DNA of 64,000 bases from Arthrobacter sp. Soil763 (GTDB taxonomy: Bacteria; Actinomycetota; Actinomycetes; Actinomycetales; Micrococcaceae), in assembly GCF_001428365.1 (NCBI RefSeq), contig NZ_LMSH01000001.1, forward strand, positions 67,685 through 131,684, given 5' to 3'. Of this stretch, positions 39,825-48,728 are shown piece after piece. Within the stretch, counting starts at the first letter, position 1; each line of letters begins with the position of its first letter. Below the pieces are notes generated by a model, which saw only the letters and a program-made list of their open reading frames with translations, had not been told where the DNA came from and made no database searches. The position numbers were made by a program, and so were the translations under genes.

Positions 39825-42800
39825 ATGAAGGGGCAGGAGCTCGCCGGCGGCACACTCGCAGCCGTTGCCATGGACCGGTTCAGCCGGCCGACCCGGGAAT
39901 GGTTCCTGGGCGCCTTCTCCGCGCCCACGCCGGCGCAGGAGGGCGCCTGGAACGCCATCTCCTCCGGCGCGCATGCCCTGGTGGTGGCCCCGACCGGCTC
40001 CGGTAAAACCCTCGCCGCGTTCCTTTGGGCCCTGGACCGCCTCCTGGTCTCCGCCCCCGCCGAGCCCGAGCCGCTTCCCGGCGTCGAGGCCGCCGCCAAG
40101 CCCGGGCGCCGGAAGGTTCCGAAGCGGAAAACCCGCGTGCTCTACATCTCCCCGCTGAAGGCCCTCGGCGTCGACGTCGAACGCAACCTCCGCGCCCCGC
40201 TGATCGGCATCACGCAGACCGCCAAGCGGCTCGACCTGCCCGCGCCGCTGATTACCGTGGGCGTGCGCTCCGGGGATACGACGGCGGCGGACCGCCGCTC
40301 GCTGCTCAGCCACCCGCCGGACATCCTCATCACCACCCCCGAGTCCCTCTTCCTGATGCTCACCTCCAAGGCACGGGAGACCCTGGAGGAGGTGGACACT
40401 ATCATCATCGACGAGGTCCACGCCGTCGCCGGCACCAAGCGCGGCGCCCACCTGGCGGTCTCGCTGGAGCGCCTCGACGCGCTGCTGCCCAAACCGGCCC
40501 AGCGGATCGGCCTCTCCGCCACGGTCGAGCCGAAGGAACTCGTGGCGCAGTTCCTCGCGGGTTCGGCGCCGGCGGAAATCGTGGCACCGCCCGCCAAGAA
40601 GACCTGGGACCTGACCGTGTCGGTACCGGTCGAGGACATGTCCGACCTGCAGGGCGCCGCCGGGGCGTTCGACTCGGGCCCGGCGTCCGGGCTGCAGCCG
40701 CACGCCTCCATCTGGCCCCACGTCGAGGAGAAGATTGTGGACCTGGTGCTGGCCAACCAGTCCACCATCGTCTTCGCGAACTCCCGTCGGCTCGCCGAAC
40801 GCCTCACCGCGCGCCTGAACGAGATCTATGCCGAACGTCAACTGATGGCCGCCGGCGGCGGCTGGGACGACGACGGCGGGCCGGCAGGCGGATCCGTCGC
40901 GCCCGCGTCGACGGCCACGCCCGCGCACATGATGGCCCAGGCCGGCAGCACCGCCGGGGCGGATCCGGTGCTGGCCCGGGCGCACCACGGCTCCGTCTCC
41001 AAGGACCAGCGCGCCCTGATCGAGGACGACCTGAAATCCGGCCGGCTGCGCTGCGTCGTCGCCACGTCCTCGCTGGAACTCGGCATCGACATGGGCGCCG
41101 TGGACCTGGTGGTGCAGGTCGAGTCCCCGCCCTCGGTGGCCAGCGGCCTGCAGCGGGTGGGCCGCGCCGGCCACCAGGTGGGCGAGATCTCCCAGGGCGT
41201 GCTCTTCCCCAAGCACCGGGCGGACTTGGTGCACACCGCGATCACGGTCGAACGCATGCTCGACGGCAAGATCGAACGGCTCAGCGTGCCGGCCAACCCG
41301 CTGGACATCCTGGCCCAGCAGACCGTCGCCGCCACCGCGCTGGGTGCGATCGACGTCGAGGAATGGTTCGCCACGGTCCGGCGGTCCGCCCCGTTCGCTT
41401 CCCTGCCCCGCTCCGCATTCGAGGCGACCCTGGACCTGCTGGCCGGCCGCTACCCCTCGGACGAATTCGCCGAACTGCGCCCGCGCATCGTCTGGGACCG
41501 CAACGCCGGCACCATCGAGGGCCGGCCCGGCTCGCAGCGGCTGGCCGTCACCTCCGGCGGCACCATCCCGGACCGCGGCCTCTTCGGCGTCTACATCATC
41601 GGCACCGAGGTCGAGGGAACCGGTTCCTCCGGCGGTTCCGGCAGCTCCGGCGACGGCAAGACGCCCGGCAAGGCCTCCCCCGCCAAGGGCGGCCGCCGCG
41701 TCGGCGAGCTCGACGAGGAGATGGTCTACGAATCCCGCGTCGGCGATGTCTTCGCCCTCGGCGCGACCAGTTGGAAGATCGAGGACATCACGCACGACCG
41801 CGTCCTGGTCTCCCCCGCCTTCGGCCAGCCCGGCAAGCTCCCGTTCTGGAAGGGCGACTCGCTCGGCCGTCCGGTGGACCTCGGCCGTGCGCTGGGCGCG
41901 TTCGTGCGCGAACTGTCCGCGTCCGACGTCGGGCCCGCCACCGAGCGTTGCAAGGCCAGCGGCCTGGACGACTTCGCGGCCAACAACCTGGTCCAGTACC
42001 TCGCCGAACAAAAGCTCGCCACCGAGGTGGTCCCCAGCGACACGACCCTGGTGGTGGAGCGGTTCCACGATGAGCTGGGCGACTGGCGGGTGGTGCTGCA
42101 CAGTCCGTTCGGGCTGCCCGTGCACGCGCCGTGGGCCCTCGCCGTCGGCCAGCGGCTGCACCAGCGCTACGGGATGGACGGCTCGGCGATGGCCGCCGAC
42201 GACGGCATCGTGCTGCGCGTGCCGATGATGGAGGACGAGCCGCCCGGGGCGGAACTGTTCCTGTTCGAACCCGAAGAGCTCGAACAGATCGTGACCGCGG
42301 AGGTCGGCGGCAGCGCGCTCTTCGCCTCCCGGTTCCGCGAATGCGCCGCCCGTGCCCTGCTCCTGCCTCGGCAGACCCCCGGTAAGCGCCAGCCCCTGTG
42401 GCAGCAGCGCCAGCGCTCGGCGCAGTTGCTGGACGTGGCGCGGAAGTACCCGACGTTCCCGATCGTGCTCGAAACCGTGCGCGAGTGCCTGCAGGATGTC
42501 TACGACCTCCCTGCCTTGAAGGACATCGCCGCCTCGATCGACCGGCGAGAGCTGCGCATCCTGCAGACCACGACGCAGCAGCCCTCCCCTTTCGCCAAGT
42601 CCCTGCTGTTCGGCTACGTCGCGCAGTTCCTCTACGAGGGCGACTCGCCGTTGGCCGAACGCCGCGCCGCCGCCCTGGCACTGGATTCGACCCTGCTCAA
42701 CGAACTCCTGGGCCGGGTGGAGCTGCGCGAACTGCTCGACGCCAAGGTCATCGAGGCCACCGAGCGTGAACTGCAGCGGCTGGCCCCGGACCGGCGGATG

Positions 42801-44846
42801 CGCGGCCTGGAGGGCGTGGCCGACCTGCTGCGACTCCTGGGTCCGCTGACCCCGGACGAGGTCGCGGTCCGGCTCCAGGGCGACGCCGCATCCGATACCG
42901 CTTCGCTGCCGGCCCCGGCCGAAGTCCCGGAGACCGGGACGGAGGCTGCGGAGGCAGCTCCCGAGCTTCCCGCCGCGGACGCGGCCACGGCCGCGGCGCA
43001 CCTTGCTGCGCTGCAGCGCGCCAACCGCGCCATCAAGGTCAACATCGGCGGCGTCGAACGGTACGCGGCGGTCGAAGACGCCGCCAGGCTCCGTGACGCC
43101 CTCGGCGTGCCCCTGCCCATGGGCGTGCCGCTGGCGTTCATCGAACCCGTGGCGGACCCGCTCGATGACCTGGTCTCACGCTACGCCCGCACCCACGGGC
43201 CGTTCACCGCCGCGGAGGCCGCCGCCCGGCTGGGCCTCGGCGTCGCCGTCGTCGGCACCGCCCTGAAGCGGCTGGCCGCGGACGGGAGGGTCGTCGAGGG
43301 CGAGTTCCGCCCCCATGCCGCGGCCCCGGAAGATACCGGCGACCCGGCCGAAGTCGGCACCTCGGAGGCAGCCCCTCCGGCCGTCGTAGTGCCCCCGGCC
43401 GGAGCCAGCGAATGGTGCGACGCCGAGGTGCTCCGGAAGCTGCGCCGCCGGTCACTGGCCGCCCTGCGCGCCGAGGTGGAGCCGGTGGACGCGTCGGCCT
43501 ACGGACGGTTCCTGCCGGCGTGGCAGCATGTGCGGACGCCCGGCGGCCGCGGCCAGTCGGCGCTGCGCGGGCTGGACGGCATCATCACCGCCATCGACCA
43601 GCTCTCCGGTGTGCCGATTCCCGCCTCCGCGTGGGAACCGCTGGTGCTGGCCGGCCGCGTCTCCAACTACCAGCCGGCCATGCTGGATGAACTTATGGCC
43701 GCCGGCGAGGTGCTCTGGTCCGGCGCCGGGTCACTGCCCGGCAATGACGGCTGGGTGAGCCTGCACCTGGCGGATTCGGCCGAACTGACCCTGAACCCGG
43801 CCCCGGAGTTCACACCGGGCGACGCCCAGCAGCGGCTGCTGGACCACCTGCAGAACAACGGCGGCGGCTACTTCTTCCGGCAGCTGACCGATATCGCCGG
43901 CGGCATGGACGCGGTCCTCAGCGACCAGGACGTCGTCGCGGCGCTCTGGGACCTGGCCTGGGCCGGCCGGATCACCGGGGACACCTTCGCCCCGGTCCGG
44001 GCCCTGATCGCCGGCGGCCACACCGCCCACCGGCAGGTCGCCCGCGCACCGCGGGCCCGGGCACCGCGGCTCAGCCGGCTGGGCCGCGCGCACGGCACCG
44101 GGCTGCTCGGATCCGCCGGCATGCCCGGCGGCCGGTACGGCTCCGCCGCCGGGGCGGCCCCCACGCCGCCGCTGGCCGCGGGGCGCTGGTCGGCGCTGCC
44201 CGCCCCCGAACTGGACGCCACGATCCATGCCCGCGCCACCGCGGAACTCCTGCTGGACCGCTACGGCGTCGTCACCCGGGGCTCGGTCATGGCGGAGAAC
44301 ATCCTGGGCGGGTTCGGCCTGATGTACAAGGTCCTGGCCCGGCTTGAGGAGGCCGGCCGCTGCCGCCGCGGCTACTTCATCGAGCACCTCGGCGCAGCCC
44401 AGTTCGCGGTGCCTGCCACGGTGGACCGGCTGCGGTCCTACGTCGAGGACGCCCAGGTGAACAAGTCCGAGCCGGTCGCGCTGGCCCTCGCCGCCACGGA
44501 TCCGGCGAACCCCTACGGCGCGGCCCTGCCCTGGCCGGCCCTGGATGTGGAAGCCGGCACCGGCCACCGTCCCGGCCGCAAAGCCGGCGCGCTCGTGGTC
44601 CTGGTCGACGGCGCGCTGGTGCTCTACGTCGAACGCGGCGGCAAGACCTTGCTGGCCTTCGACGACGACGCCGAGGTCCTCGCCGCCGCCGGCGCCGCCC
44701 TGGTGGGCGTGGTGACCCGCGGCGCCGTCGACAAGCTGGTCATGGAAAAGGTCAACGGGCACGGAATCCTGGATACGCCCGTCGCCGCTGCGCTGGCGCA
44801 GGCCGGCGCCTACTCGACGCCGAAGGGGTTGAGAATCCGTGCCTGA
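39825..44846 (+). CDS. lhr: Large ATP-dependent helicase Lhr
   Basis: A 1673-residue superfamily 2 helicase. Lhr core: Walker A APTGSGKTLAAFLWALD (near 53), Walker B IIIDEVHAVAGTKRG, motif III GLSAT, motif V SLELGIDMGAVDLVVQ and motif VI SGLQRVGRAGHQVG, followed by winged helix and Lhr C-terminal domains to the end. Low-complexity inserts (Gly/Ser-rich near 600; Ala/Glu/Pro-rich near 1025) explain the extra length over about 1500 residues known for mycobacterial Lhr. It moves 3'-5' on DNA and prefers RNA:DNA hybrids; it is induced by DNA damage in mycobacteria. The next gene, a Nei glycosylase, overlaps by 8 bp, a conserved actinobacterial pair. Confidence 0.96.
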   Translation: MKGQELAGGTLAAVAMDRFSRPTREWFLGAFSAPTPAQEGAWNAISSGAHALVVAPTGSGKTLAAFLWALDRLLVSAPAEPEPLPGVEAAAKPGRRKVPKRKTRVLYISPLKALGVDVERNLRAPLIGITQTAKRLDLPAPLITVGVRSGDTTAADRRSLLSHPPDILITTPESLFLMLTSKARETLEEVDTIIIDEVHAVAGTKRGAHLAVSLERLDALLPKPAQRIGLSATVEPKELVAQFLAGSAPAEIVAPPAKKTWDLTVSVPVEDMSDLQGAAGAFDSGPASGLQPHASIWPHVEEKIVDLVLANQSTIVFANSRRLAERLTARLNEIYAERQLMAAGGGWDDDGGPAGGSVAPASTATPAHMMAQAGSTAGADPVLARAHHGSVSKDQRALIEDDLKSGRLRCVVATSSLELGIDMGAVDLVVQVESPPSVASGLQRVGRAGHQVGEISQGVLFPKHRADLVHTAITVERMLDGKIERLSVPANPLDILAQQTVAATALGAIDVEEWFATVRRSAPFASLPRSAFEATLDLLAGRYPSDEFAELRPRIVWDRNAGTIEGRPGSQRLAVTSGGTIPDRGLFGVYIIGTEVEGTGSSGGSGSSGDGKTPGKASPAKGGRRVGELDEEMVYESRVGDVFALGATSWKIEDITHDRVLVSPAFGQPGKLPFWKGDSLGRPVDLGRALGAFVRELSASDVGPATERCKASGLDDFAANNLVQYLAEQKLATEVVPSDTTLVVERFHDELGDWRVVLHSPFGLPVHAPWALAVGQRLHQRYGMDGSAMAADDGIVLRVPMMEDEPPGAELFLFEPEELEQIVTAEVGGSALFASRFRECAARALLLPRQTPGKRQPLWQQRQRSAQLLDVARKYPTFPIVLETVRECLQDVYDLPALKDIAASIDRRELRILQTTTQQPSPFAKSLLFGYVAQFLYEGDSPLAERRAAALALDSTLLNELLGRVELRELLDAKVIEATERELQRLAPDRRMRGLEGVADLLRLLGPLTPDEVAVRLQGDAASDTASLPAPAEVPETGTEAAEAAPELPAADAATAAAHLAALQRANRAIKVNIGGVERYAAVEDAARLRDALGVPLPMGVPLAFIEPVADPLDDLVSRYARTHGPFTAAEAAARLGLGVAVVGTALKRLAADGRVVEGEFRPHAAAPEDTGDPAEVGTSEAAPPAVVVPPAGASEWCDAEVLRKLRRRSLAALRAEVEPVDASAYGRFLPAWQHVRTPGGRGQSALRGLDGIITAIDQLSGVPIPASAWEPLVLAGRVSNYQPAMLDELMAAGEVLWSGAGSLPGNDGWVSLHLADSAELTLNPAPEFTPGDAQQRLLDHLQNNGGGYFFRQLTDIAGGMDAVLSDQDVVAALWDLAWAGRITGDTFAPVRALIAGGHTAHRQVARAPRARAPRLSRLGRAHGTGLLGSAGMPGGRYGSAAGAAPTPPLAAGRWSALPAPELDATIHARATAELLLDRYGVVTRGSVMAENILGGFGLMYKVLARLEEAGRCRRGYFIEHLGAAQFAVPATVDRLRSYVEDAQVNKSEPVALALAATDPANPYGAALPWPALDVEAGTGHRPGRKAGALVVLVDGALVLYVERGGKTLLAFDDDAEVLAAAGAALVGVVTRGAVDKLVMEKVNGHGILDTPVAAALAQAGAYSTPKGLRIRA

Positions 44847-45675
44847 GGGAGATTCCGTTTTCCGCGCCGCGGCCCAGCTGCACGCCGCGCTGGCCGGCAA
44901 GGAACTGCTCGCCTCCGACTTCCGCGTGCCGCGCTTCGCCACGCTGAAACTTGGCGGCTGGACCATACAGGACGTCGTTCCCCGCGGCAAACACCTGCTG
45001 ATGCGGGTGGCGGGGCCGCGGCCGCAGGACCGGCTGACGATCCACTCGCACCTGAAGATGGAAGGGACCTGGCAGATCTACCCGCCCGGGGGCCGCTGGC
45101 GCAAGCCCGGGTTCACGGCCCGGTGCGTGCTCCGCACCGCGAGCGCCGACGCCGTCGGGTTCTCCCTGGGGCTGCTGGAGGTCATTCCGACCGCCGATGA
45201 GGACAGCGTGGTCGGGCACCTCGGTCCGGACCTGCTCGGCCCGGACTGGGATATGGCCGAAGCCGAGCGCCGCCTGCGCGCTGCGCCCGAGGTGCCGATC
45301 GGCGTCGCCCTCCTGGACCAGCGCAACCTCGCCGGCATCGGCAACATCTACCGCTGCGAGGCCTGTTTCCTGTCCGGCGTGCATCCCGCGGCGCCGGTCT
45401 CCGCGGTGCCCGACCTCGCGGCGATGATCACCGACGCGAAGGTCCTGCTGACCGCCAATCTCGGCCCCGGGCGCCGGGTCACCGTGCTGAACGCGCGCGG
45501 CGTTCCCGTGGGGCGCACGGCCGGGCGGCCCGGGTACTGGGTCTACCGGCGCGAACACCAGCCCTGCCTCAAATGCCGCACGCCGATCCGCCGCGGCGTC
45601 CTGGCCAAGGACAGCGGCACCGAGGAACGCGACATCTACTTCTGCCCGCAGTGCCAACCGGCACCGGGGAGCTAG
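44839..45675 (+). CDS. nei: Fpg/Nei-family DNA glycosylase (endonuclease VIII type)
   Basis: A 278-residue bifunctional glycosylase/AP lyase. The N-terminal nucleophile and acid are in PEGDSVFRAA (Pro1 after Met removal, Glu2). The helix-two-turn-helix is LLDQRNLAGIGNIYRCEA, and the zinc finger is CLKCRTPI to FCPQC. The Met-Pro-Glu-Gly-Asp start is typical of Nei rather than Fpg, so oxidised pyrimidines are expected substrates. The GTG start overlaps lhr by 8 bp, implying translational coupling and joint work in repair. Confidence 0.93.
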   Translation: MPEGDSVFRAAAQLHAALAGKELLASDFRVPRFATLKLGGWTIQDVVPRGKHLLMRVAGPRPQDRLTIHSHLKMEGTWQIYPPGGRWRKPGFTARCVLRTASADAVGFSLGLLEVIPTADEDSVVGHLGPDLLGPDWDMAEAERRLRAAPEVPIGVALLDQRNLAGIGNIYRCEACFLSGVHPAAPVSAVPDLAAMITDAKVLLTANLGPGRRVTVLNARGVPVGRTAGRPGYWVYRREHQPCLKCRTPIRRGVLAKDSGTEERDIYFCPQCQPAPGS

Positions 45676-45699
45676 GGCCGGGAGCCGCCTGACGAACGC

Positions 45700-46347
45700 C
45701 TACGACGCCGGCGCCGATGTTCCGATCCCCGGGGTCTCCGGCTCGGGCAGCGTTTCGCGCCGGGAAGCCGGTTGCGGCACAGTAAACCTCGGCAGCATGA
45801 GCTGGACCAGCGGCCCGATCGCCAGGGCGTACAGCACGGTTCCCAGCCCCACCGAGCCCCCCAATAGCCAGCCGGCGGCGAGGACAGCCACTTCGATGCC
45901 GGTCCGGACCGTTCCAACGCTCCACCCGGTGCGCGACGCCAGCCCGGTCATCAGCCCGTCCCGCGGCCCGGGTCCGAGGCGCGCGCCGATGTACAGGGCG
46001 GAGCCCACACCATTGAGCAGCACCGCTCCGACCAACAGCGCGATCTGGCCGCCGAGGTGGGAGAACTGCGGTATGAGCGCAAGCCCGGCGTCGGCAAACA
46101 CGCCAACCAGCACGGCGTTGCTGACCGTGCCCACGCCGGGCCGCTGCCGAAGTGGGATCCACAGCAACAGCACCAGAAAACTGACGATGACCAGCACCGC
46201 TCCGAGACTCAGCCCGGCCTTGCCCGCAAGCCCCTGATGGAACACGTCCCACGGGGCCAAGCCAAGCCCAGCGCGGACGACCATCGCCAGGGACGCGCCG
46301 AACAAGGCGAGGCCAATGAGGAGCTGAAGGAGTCTGCGCGTCATCAT
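45700..46347 (-). CDS. YczE/YitT-like integral membrane protein
   Basis: A 215-residue protein with five membrane helices. Family features: LLIGLALFGASLAMVVRAGLGLAPWDVFHQGLA at the start and GARLGPGPRDGLMTGLASRTGWSVGTVRTGIE in the middle, which match the YczE type ("membrane protein" near lipopeptide synthesis genes in Bacillus). The function is unknown. The ATG pair at 46347/46344 is preferred because AGGA precedes it; an ATG at 46356 also exists. It converges with nei and is divergent from the pseudouridine synthase. Confidence 0.82.
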   Translation of the reverse strand: MMTRRLLQLLIGLALFGASLAMVVRAGLGLAPWDVFHQGLAGKAGLSLGAVLVIVSFLVLLLWIPLRQRPGVGTVSNAVLVGVFADAGLALIPQFSHLGGQIALLVGAVLLNGVGSALYIGARLGPGPRDGLMTGLASRTGWSVGTVRTGIEVAVLAAGWLLGGSVGLGTVLYALAIGPLVQLMLPRFTVPQPASRRETLPEPETPGIGTSAPAS

Positions 46348-46476
46348 AGGCACCATCCTGCCACCGTCCCGCGCGCGGGAGTTCCTCGAGGCCGCCTTCG
46401 TTACGGCACTCCCCCGCCCCGCTTCTTGCAGCTGCGCCGACATTGACGGTCCGTTTCGACGGCGGGACGGCCAAAG

Positions 46477-46482
46477 TAGAAT
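46477..46482 (+). promoter_or_regulatory. -10 box TAGAAT of the pseudouridine synthase gene
   Basis: TAGAAT-N6-GTG (46489). It favours GTG at 46489 as the 5' end of a leaderless mRNA, while GGAG at 46483-46486 would favour the adjoining ATG at 46492. Confidence 0.6.
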
Positions 46483-46488
46483 GGAGCG

Positions 46489-47493
46489 GTGATGCAGTCC
46501 CCCCTTCCCGTGCGCGACGGCGTCAACGCCACTCGCCTCCGCCTGCCGGACGAGGGTCCGTGGGAGACCGCGATGGACTACATGATGCACCGCTGGGGGC
46601 ACATCGACCCGCAGGGCATCGCCGACCGCTTCGACGCCGGCGAGATCGTGGGCGAGGCCGGCGTCCCCCTGGACCGGACCACCCCGCTGCAGCGCCACAC
46701 CTTCATCTGGTATTACCGCTCGCTGCCGCCGGAGACGCGGATCCCGGTGGAACTGAACATCCTGCACCAGGACGAGCACCTCCTGGTCGTGGACAAGCCG
46801 CACTTCCTGCCCACCACCCCGGGCGGTACCTATATCCAGGAGTCGGCCCTGGTGCGGCTGCGGAACCAGCTGGAGCTGCCGGGCCTGGTCCCGATGCACC
46901 GCCTGGACCGGATGACGGCCGGCATCCTGCTGCTTTCCACCAACCCCGAGACCCGCGGCAGGTACCAGGTGCTGTTCGAAAAACGCCGGGTGCAGAAGGA
47001 ATACGAGTGCGTGTCCGCCGCGGACCCCGCGCCGGGGCATCCCGCCGTCGACTTCCCCGTGGTGGTCAGGAACCGGATGACCAAGTCCCGCAGCTACCTG
47101 CTGGCCGAGGTCATCGACGGCGAGCCGAACGCCGAGACCCGGATCGAACGGATCCGCACCTTCGGCGGTCCCGGCGACGCGTCGTCGGCCGCTCCCGACG
47201 ACGGCGGCCCGCGCCGGGCGCTGTACCGGCTGGAGCCGCACACCGGGAAGACGCACCAGTTGCGCGTGCACATGGCCTCGCTGGGTCTCGGGATCGTGAA
47301 CGACGCGTTCTATCCCGAGCTGCTGGACAAGGCGCCGGACGACTACGCCAGGCCGCTGCAGCTGCTCGCCCGCGGCATCCGGTTCGTGGACCCCATTTCC
47401 GGCAAGCCGGTGGAGTACCGCAGCCGGCTCGAGCTCTCCGAGGCCCGCCCGGGCGATCCCGACGACCGGCAGGGCGCAGCCGCCGGCCGGTAA
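46489..47493 (+). CDS. RluA-family pseudouridine synthase
   Basis: A 334-residue enzyme. The catalytic Asp is in MHRLDRMTAGILLLS (near 143). Other motifs are LLVVDKPHFLPTTPGGTYIQ, KRRVQKEYECV and PHTGKTHQLRVHMASLGLGI. It isomerises uridine in rRNA or tRNA; the exact RNA site cannot be predicted. The N-terminal region (about 1-85, DGVNATRLRLP) is longer than in E. coli RluA and lacks an S4 domain. Confidence 0.92.
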   Translation: MMQSPLPVRDGVNATRLRLPDEGPWETAMDYMMHRWGHIDPQGIADRFDAGEIVGEAGVPLDRTTPLQRHTFIWYYRSLPPETRIPVELNILHQDEHLLVVDKPHFLPTTPGGTYIQESALVRLRNQLELPGLVPMHRLDRMTAGILLLSTNPETRGRYQVLFEKRRVQKEYECVSAADPAPGHPAVDFPVVVRNRMTKSRSYLLAEVIDGEPNAETRIERIRTFGGPGDASSAAPDDGGPRRALYRLEPHTGKTHQLRVHMASLGLGIVNDAFYPELLDKAPDDYARPLQLLARGIRFVDPISGKPVEYRSRLELSEARPGDPDDRQGAAAGR

Positions 47494-47519
47494 CCGGCTT
47501 CCCCGGCCGGCGCGGGAGC

Positions 47520-47564
47520 GGCCCGCGCGTGTCCGGCCCGCGCGTGTCCGGCCCGCGCGTGTCC
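47520..47564 (+). repeat. 15-bp tandem repeat, three exact copies
   Basis: GGCCCGCGCGTGTCC at 47520, 47535 and 47550, with a partial fourth copy (GGTCCG) running into the promoter of the DedA gene. Confidence 0.92.
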
Positions 47565-47578
47565 GGTCCGCTTTGCGG

Positions 47579-47584
47579 TACCTT
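47579..47584 (+). promoter_or_regulatory. -10 box TACCTT of the DedA gene
   Basis: TACCTT-N6-ATG (47591); leaderless arrangement directly behind the 15-bp repeats. Confidence 0.55.
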
Positions 47585-47590
47585 GTGCCC

Positions 47591-48235
47591 ATGGAACTGG
47601 CGAGCGCGGACACCTGGGGAGCGGCAATCTATTGCTGGATCGTTCCCATCGTGCTCGGCGACGCCATCTTCCCGCCGGTCCCGTCCGAGATGCTGGTTAT
47701 CACCGGCGGCGCTCTTTCCGCCGACGGCCGCGCGAACGTCTTCCTGGTGGTGCTCCTCGCCGCCCTGGCCTCCTGGATCGGTGACGTGCTGGTGTTCCAG
47801 CTGTTCAAACGCCGACTCAGCCATGTGCTGGACCGCTGGCGGTGGGGACGCACCTTCCACCGCGGCGTGCACCAGGCCATCGCCAAGGCGGGCAGGTCCT
47901 CCACCTACGGCGGCATCATCGGGATCCGCTTCATTCCCGGCGGCCGGCTCGCCACGACGGCGGCGGCCGGGATCGCCAACGTCTCCACCCGCGGGTTCAG
48001 CTTCTGTGCCGCGCTCGGGGGCACGCTCTGGGCCGCCTGGTCCGCCGGGCTGGGCTACGTCACAGGGTCGGCCACGCGGCTGCCGTTCTGGGCCAGTTCG
48101 CTGATCGGCGTGCTCCTTGGCCTGGTGATCGGCGCCGTCGTCGGACTGATCGTCACCCGCCGCCGCGGCAGCCGCTCGCCCGTCGTGGAAGCCGGACCGT
48201 CCGCGACGGACCCGGACGCCGAGCTCGATTTCTAG
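47591..48235 (+). CDS. DedA/VTT-family membrane protein
   Basis: A 214-residue protein with four to five membrane helices. The DedA signature is visible as FPPVPSEMLVITGGAL (E near 32) and GGIIGIRFIPGGRLATTAAAG, followed by TRGFSFCAALGGTLWAAWSAGLGYVTG. DedA proteins are proton-dependent lipid scramblases or undecaprenyl-phosphate and phosphatidylethanolamine translocases. The substrate here is unknown. ATG at 47591; a TTG at 47573 in frame lacks support. Confidence 0.9.
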   Translation: MELASADTWGAAIYCWIVPIVLGDAIFPPVPSEMLVITGGALSADGRANVFLVVLLAALASWIGDVLVFQLFKRRLSHVLDRWRWGRTFHRGVHQAIAKAGRSSTYGGIIGIRFIPGGRLATTAAAGIANVSTRGFSFCAALGGTLWAAWSAGLGYVTGSATRLPFWASSLIGVLLGLVIGAVVGLIVTRRRGSRSPVVEAGPSATDPDAELDF

Positions 48236-48269
48236 GCGGCAGCCCGCCGCTGCTGTGACACCGGCTCTG

Positions 48270-48575
48270 TTAGACCGGCGCCCAGCGGCCGCGGCTGCGC
48301 CGCAGCACCATGAGGGTTCCAGTGACCGCAACGCGTTCGACGGCGTCACGCATCATGGCGGCCGACTCCAGCGCCTGGCGGTTTTCCGCCGCGTAGGCCG
48401 TGGCGTCCACCAGGAAGCGCAGGTTCAACTGCGGCACGCCCCCGGCGAGCTCAAGCTGGTTGGCCTCCACATGGTGCCGGGTCCCGAGCGCCTCGACGGC
48501 GGTCTCCATGACCGCCTCCGGCGGCGTTCCCGGCTTCAGCCCGGTGATTTTGAGTCTGGTCTGGAACGAGGGCAT
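48270..48575 (-). CDS. Small conserved-looking protein, 101 aa, unknown function
   Basis: No family recognised. It reads as strand-helix-strand-strand-helix (TRLKITGLKPG, PEAVMETAVEALG, HHVEANQLELAGGVPQLNLRFLVD, ENRQALESAAMMRDAVERVAV) and ends with a basic tail. This layout is that of small ferredoxin-like or ACT-like folds. Codon bias is good, and TAGGGT-N6-ATG gives it a leaderless promoter. Confidence 0.7.
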   Translation of the reverse strand: MPSFQTRLKITGLKPGTPPEAVMETAVEALGTRHHVEANQLELAGGVPQLNLRFLVDATAYAAENRQALESAAMMRDAVERVAVTGTLMVLRRSRGRWAPV

Positions 48576-48581
48576 GAACCC

Positions 48582-48587
48582 ACCCTA
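48582..48587 (-). promoter_or_regulatory. -10 box TAGGGT of the small 101-aa gene
   Basis: On the minus strand TAGGGT is followed by six bases and the ATG at 48575. Confidence 0.55.
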
Positions 48588-48595
48588 GCGGCCTC

Positions 48596-48722
48596 CGACC
48601 CTCCCTCAGATCCGGCGGCATCCACAGCGACCCTCCCTCAGATCCGGCGGCATCCCGGAACACTTTGAGCCACACCTGAGGGAGCGTCCGAAATAAACCC
48701 GCCGGACGTGAGGGAGCGTCGG
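48596..48722. repeat. Intergenic repeat cluster (repeat family B)
   Basis: Two 28-bp direct copies (48596-48623 and 48628-48655, exact) start with CGACCCTCCCTCAGATCCGG. Two inverted relatives follow, TGAGGGAGCGTCCG at 48677-48690 and TGAGGGAGCGTCGG at 48709-48722. All share the core TCCCTCA/TGAGGGA followed by GTC. The cluster fills the gap to the end of ppc, where it may also act as terminator. Confidence 0.88.
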
Positions 48723-48728
48723 AAGGGA

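Noticed and set aside
39744..43001. 1085-residue open frame on the minus strand
   Set aside because: It is the exact antisense of lhr, whose helicase motifs are unmistakable; the long frame is a by-product of high GC.
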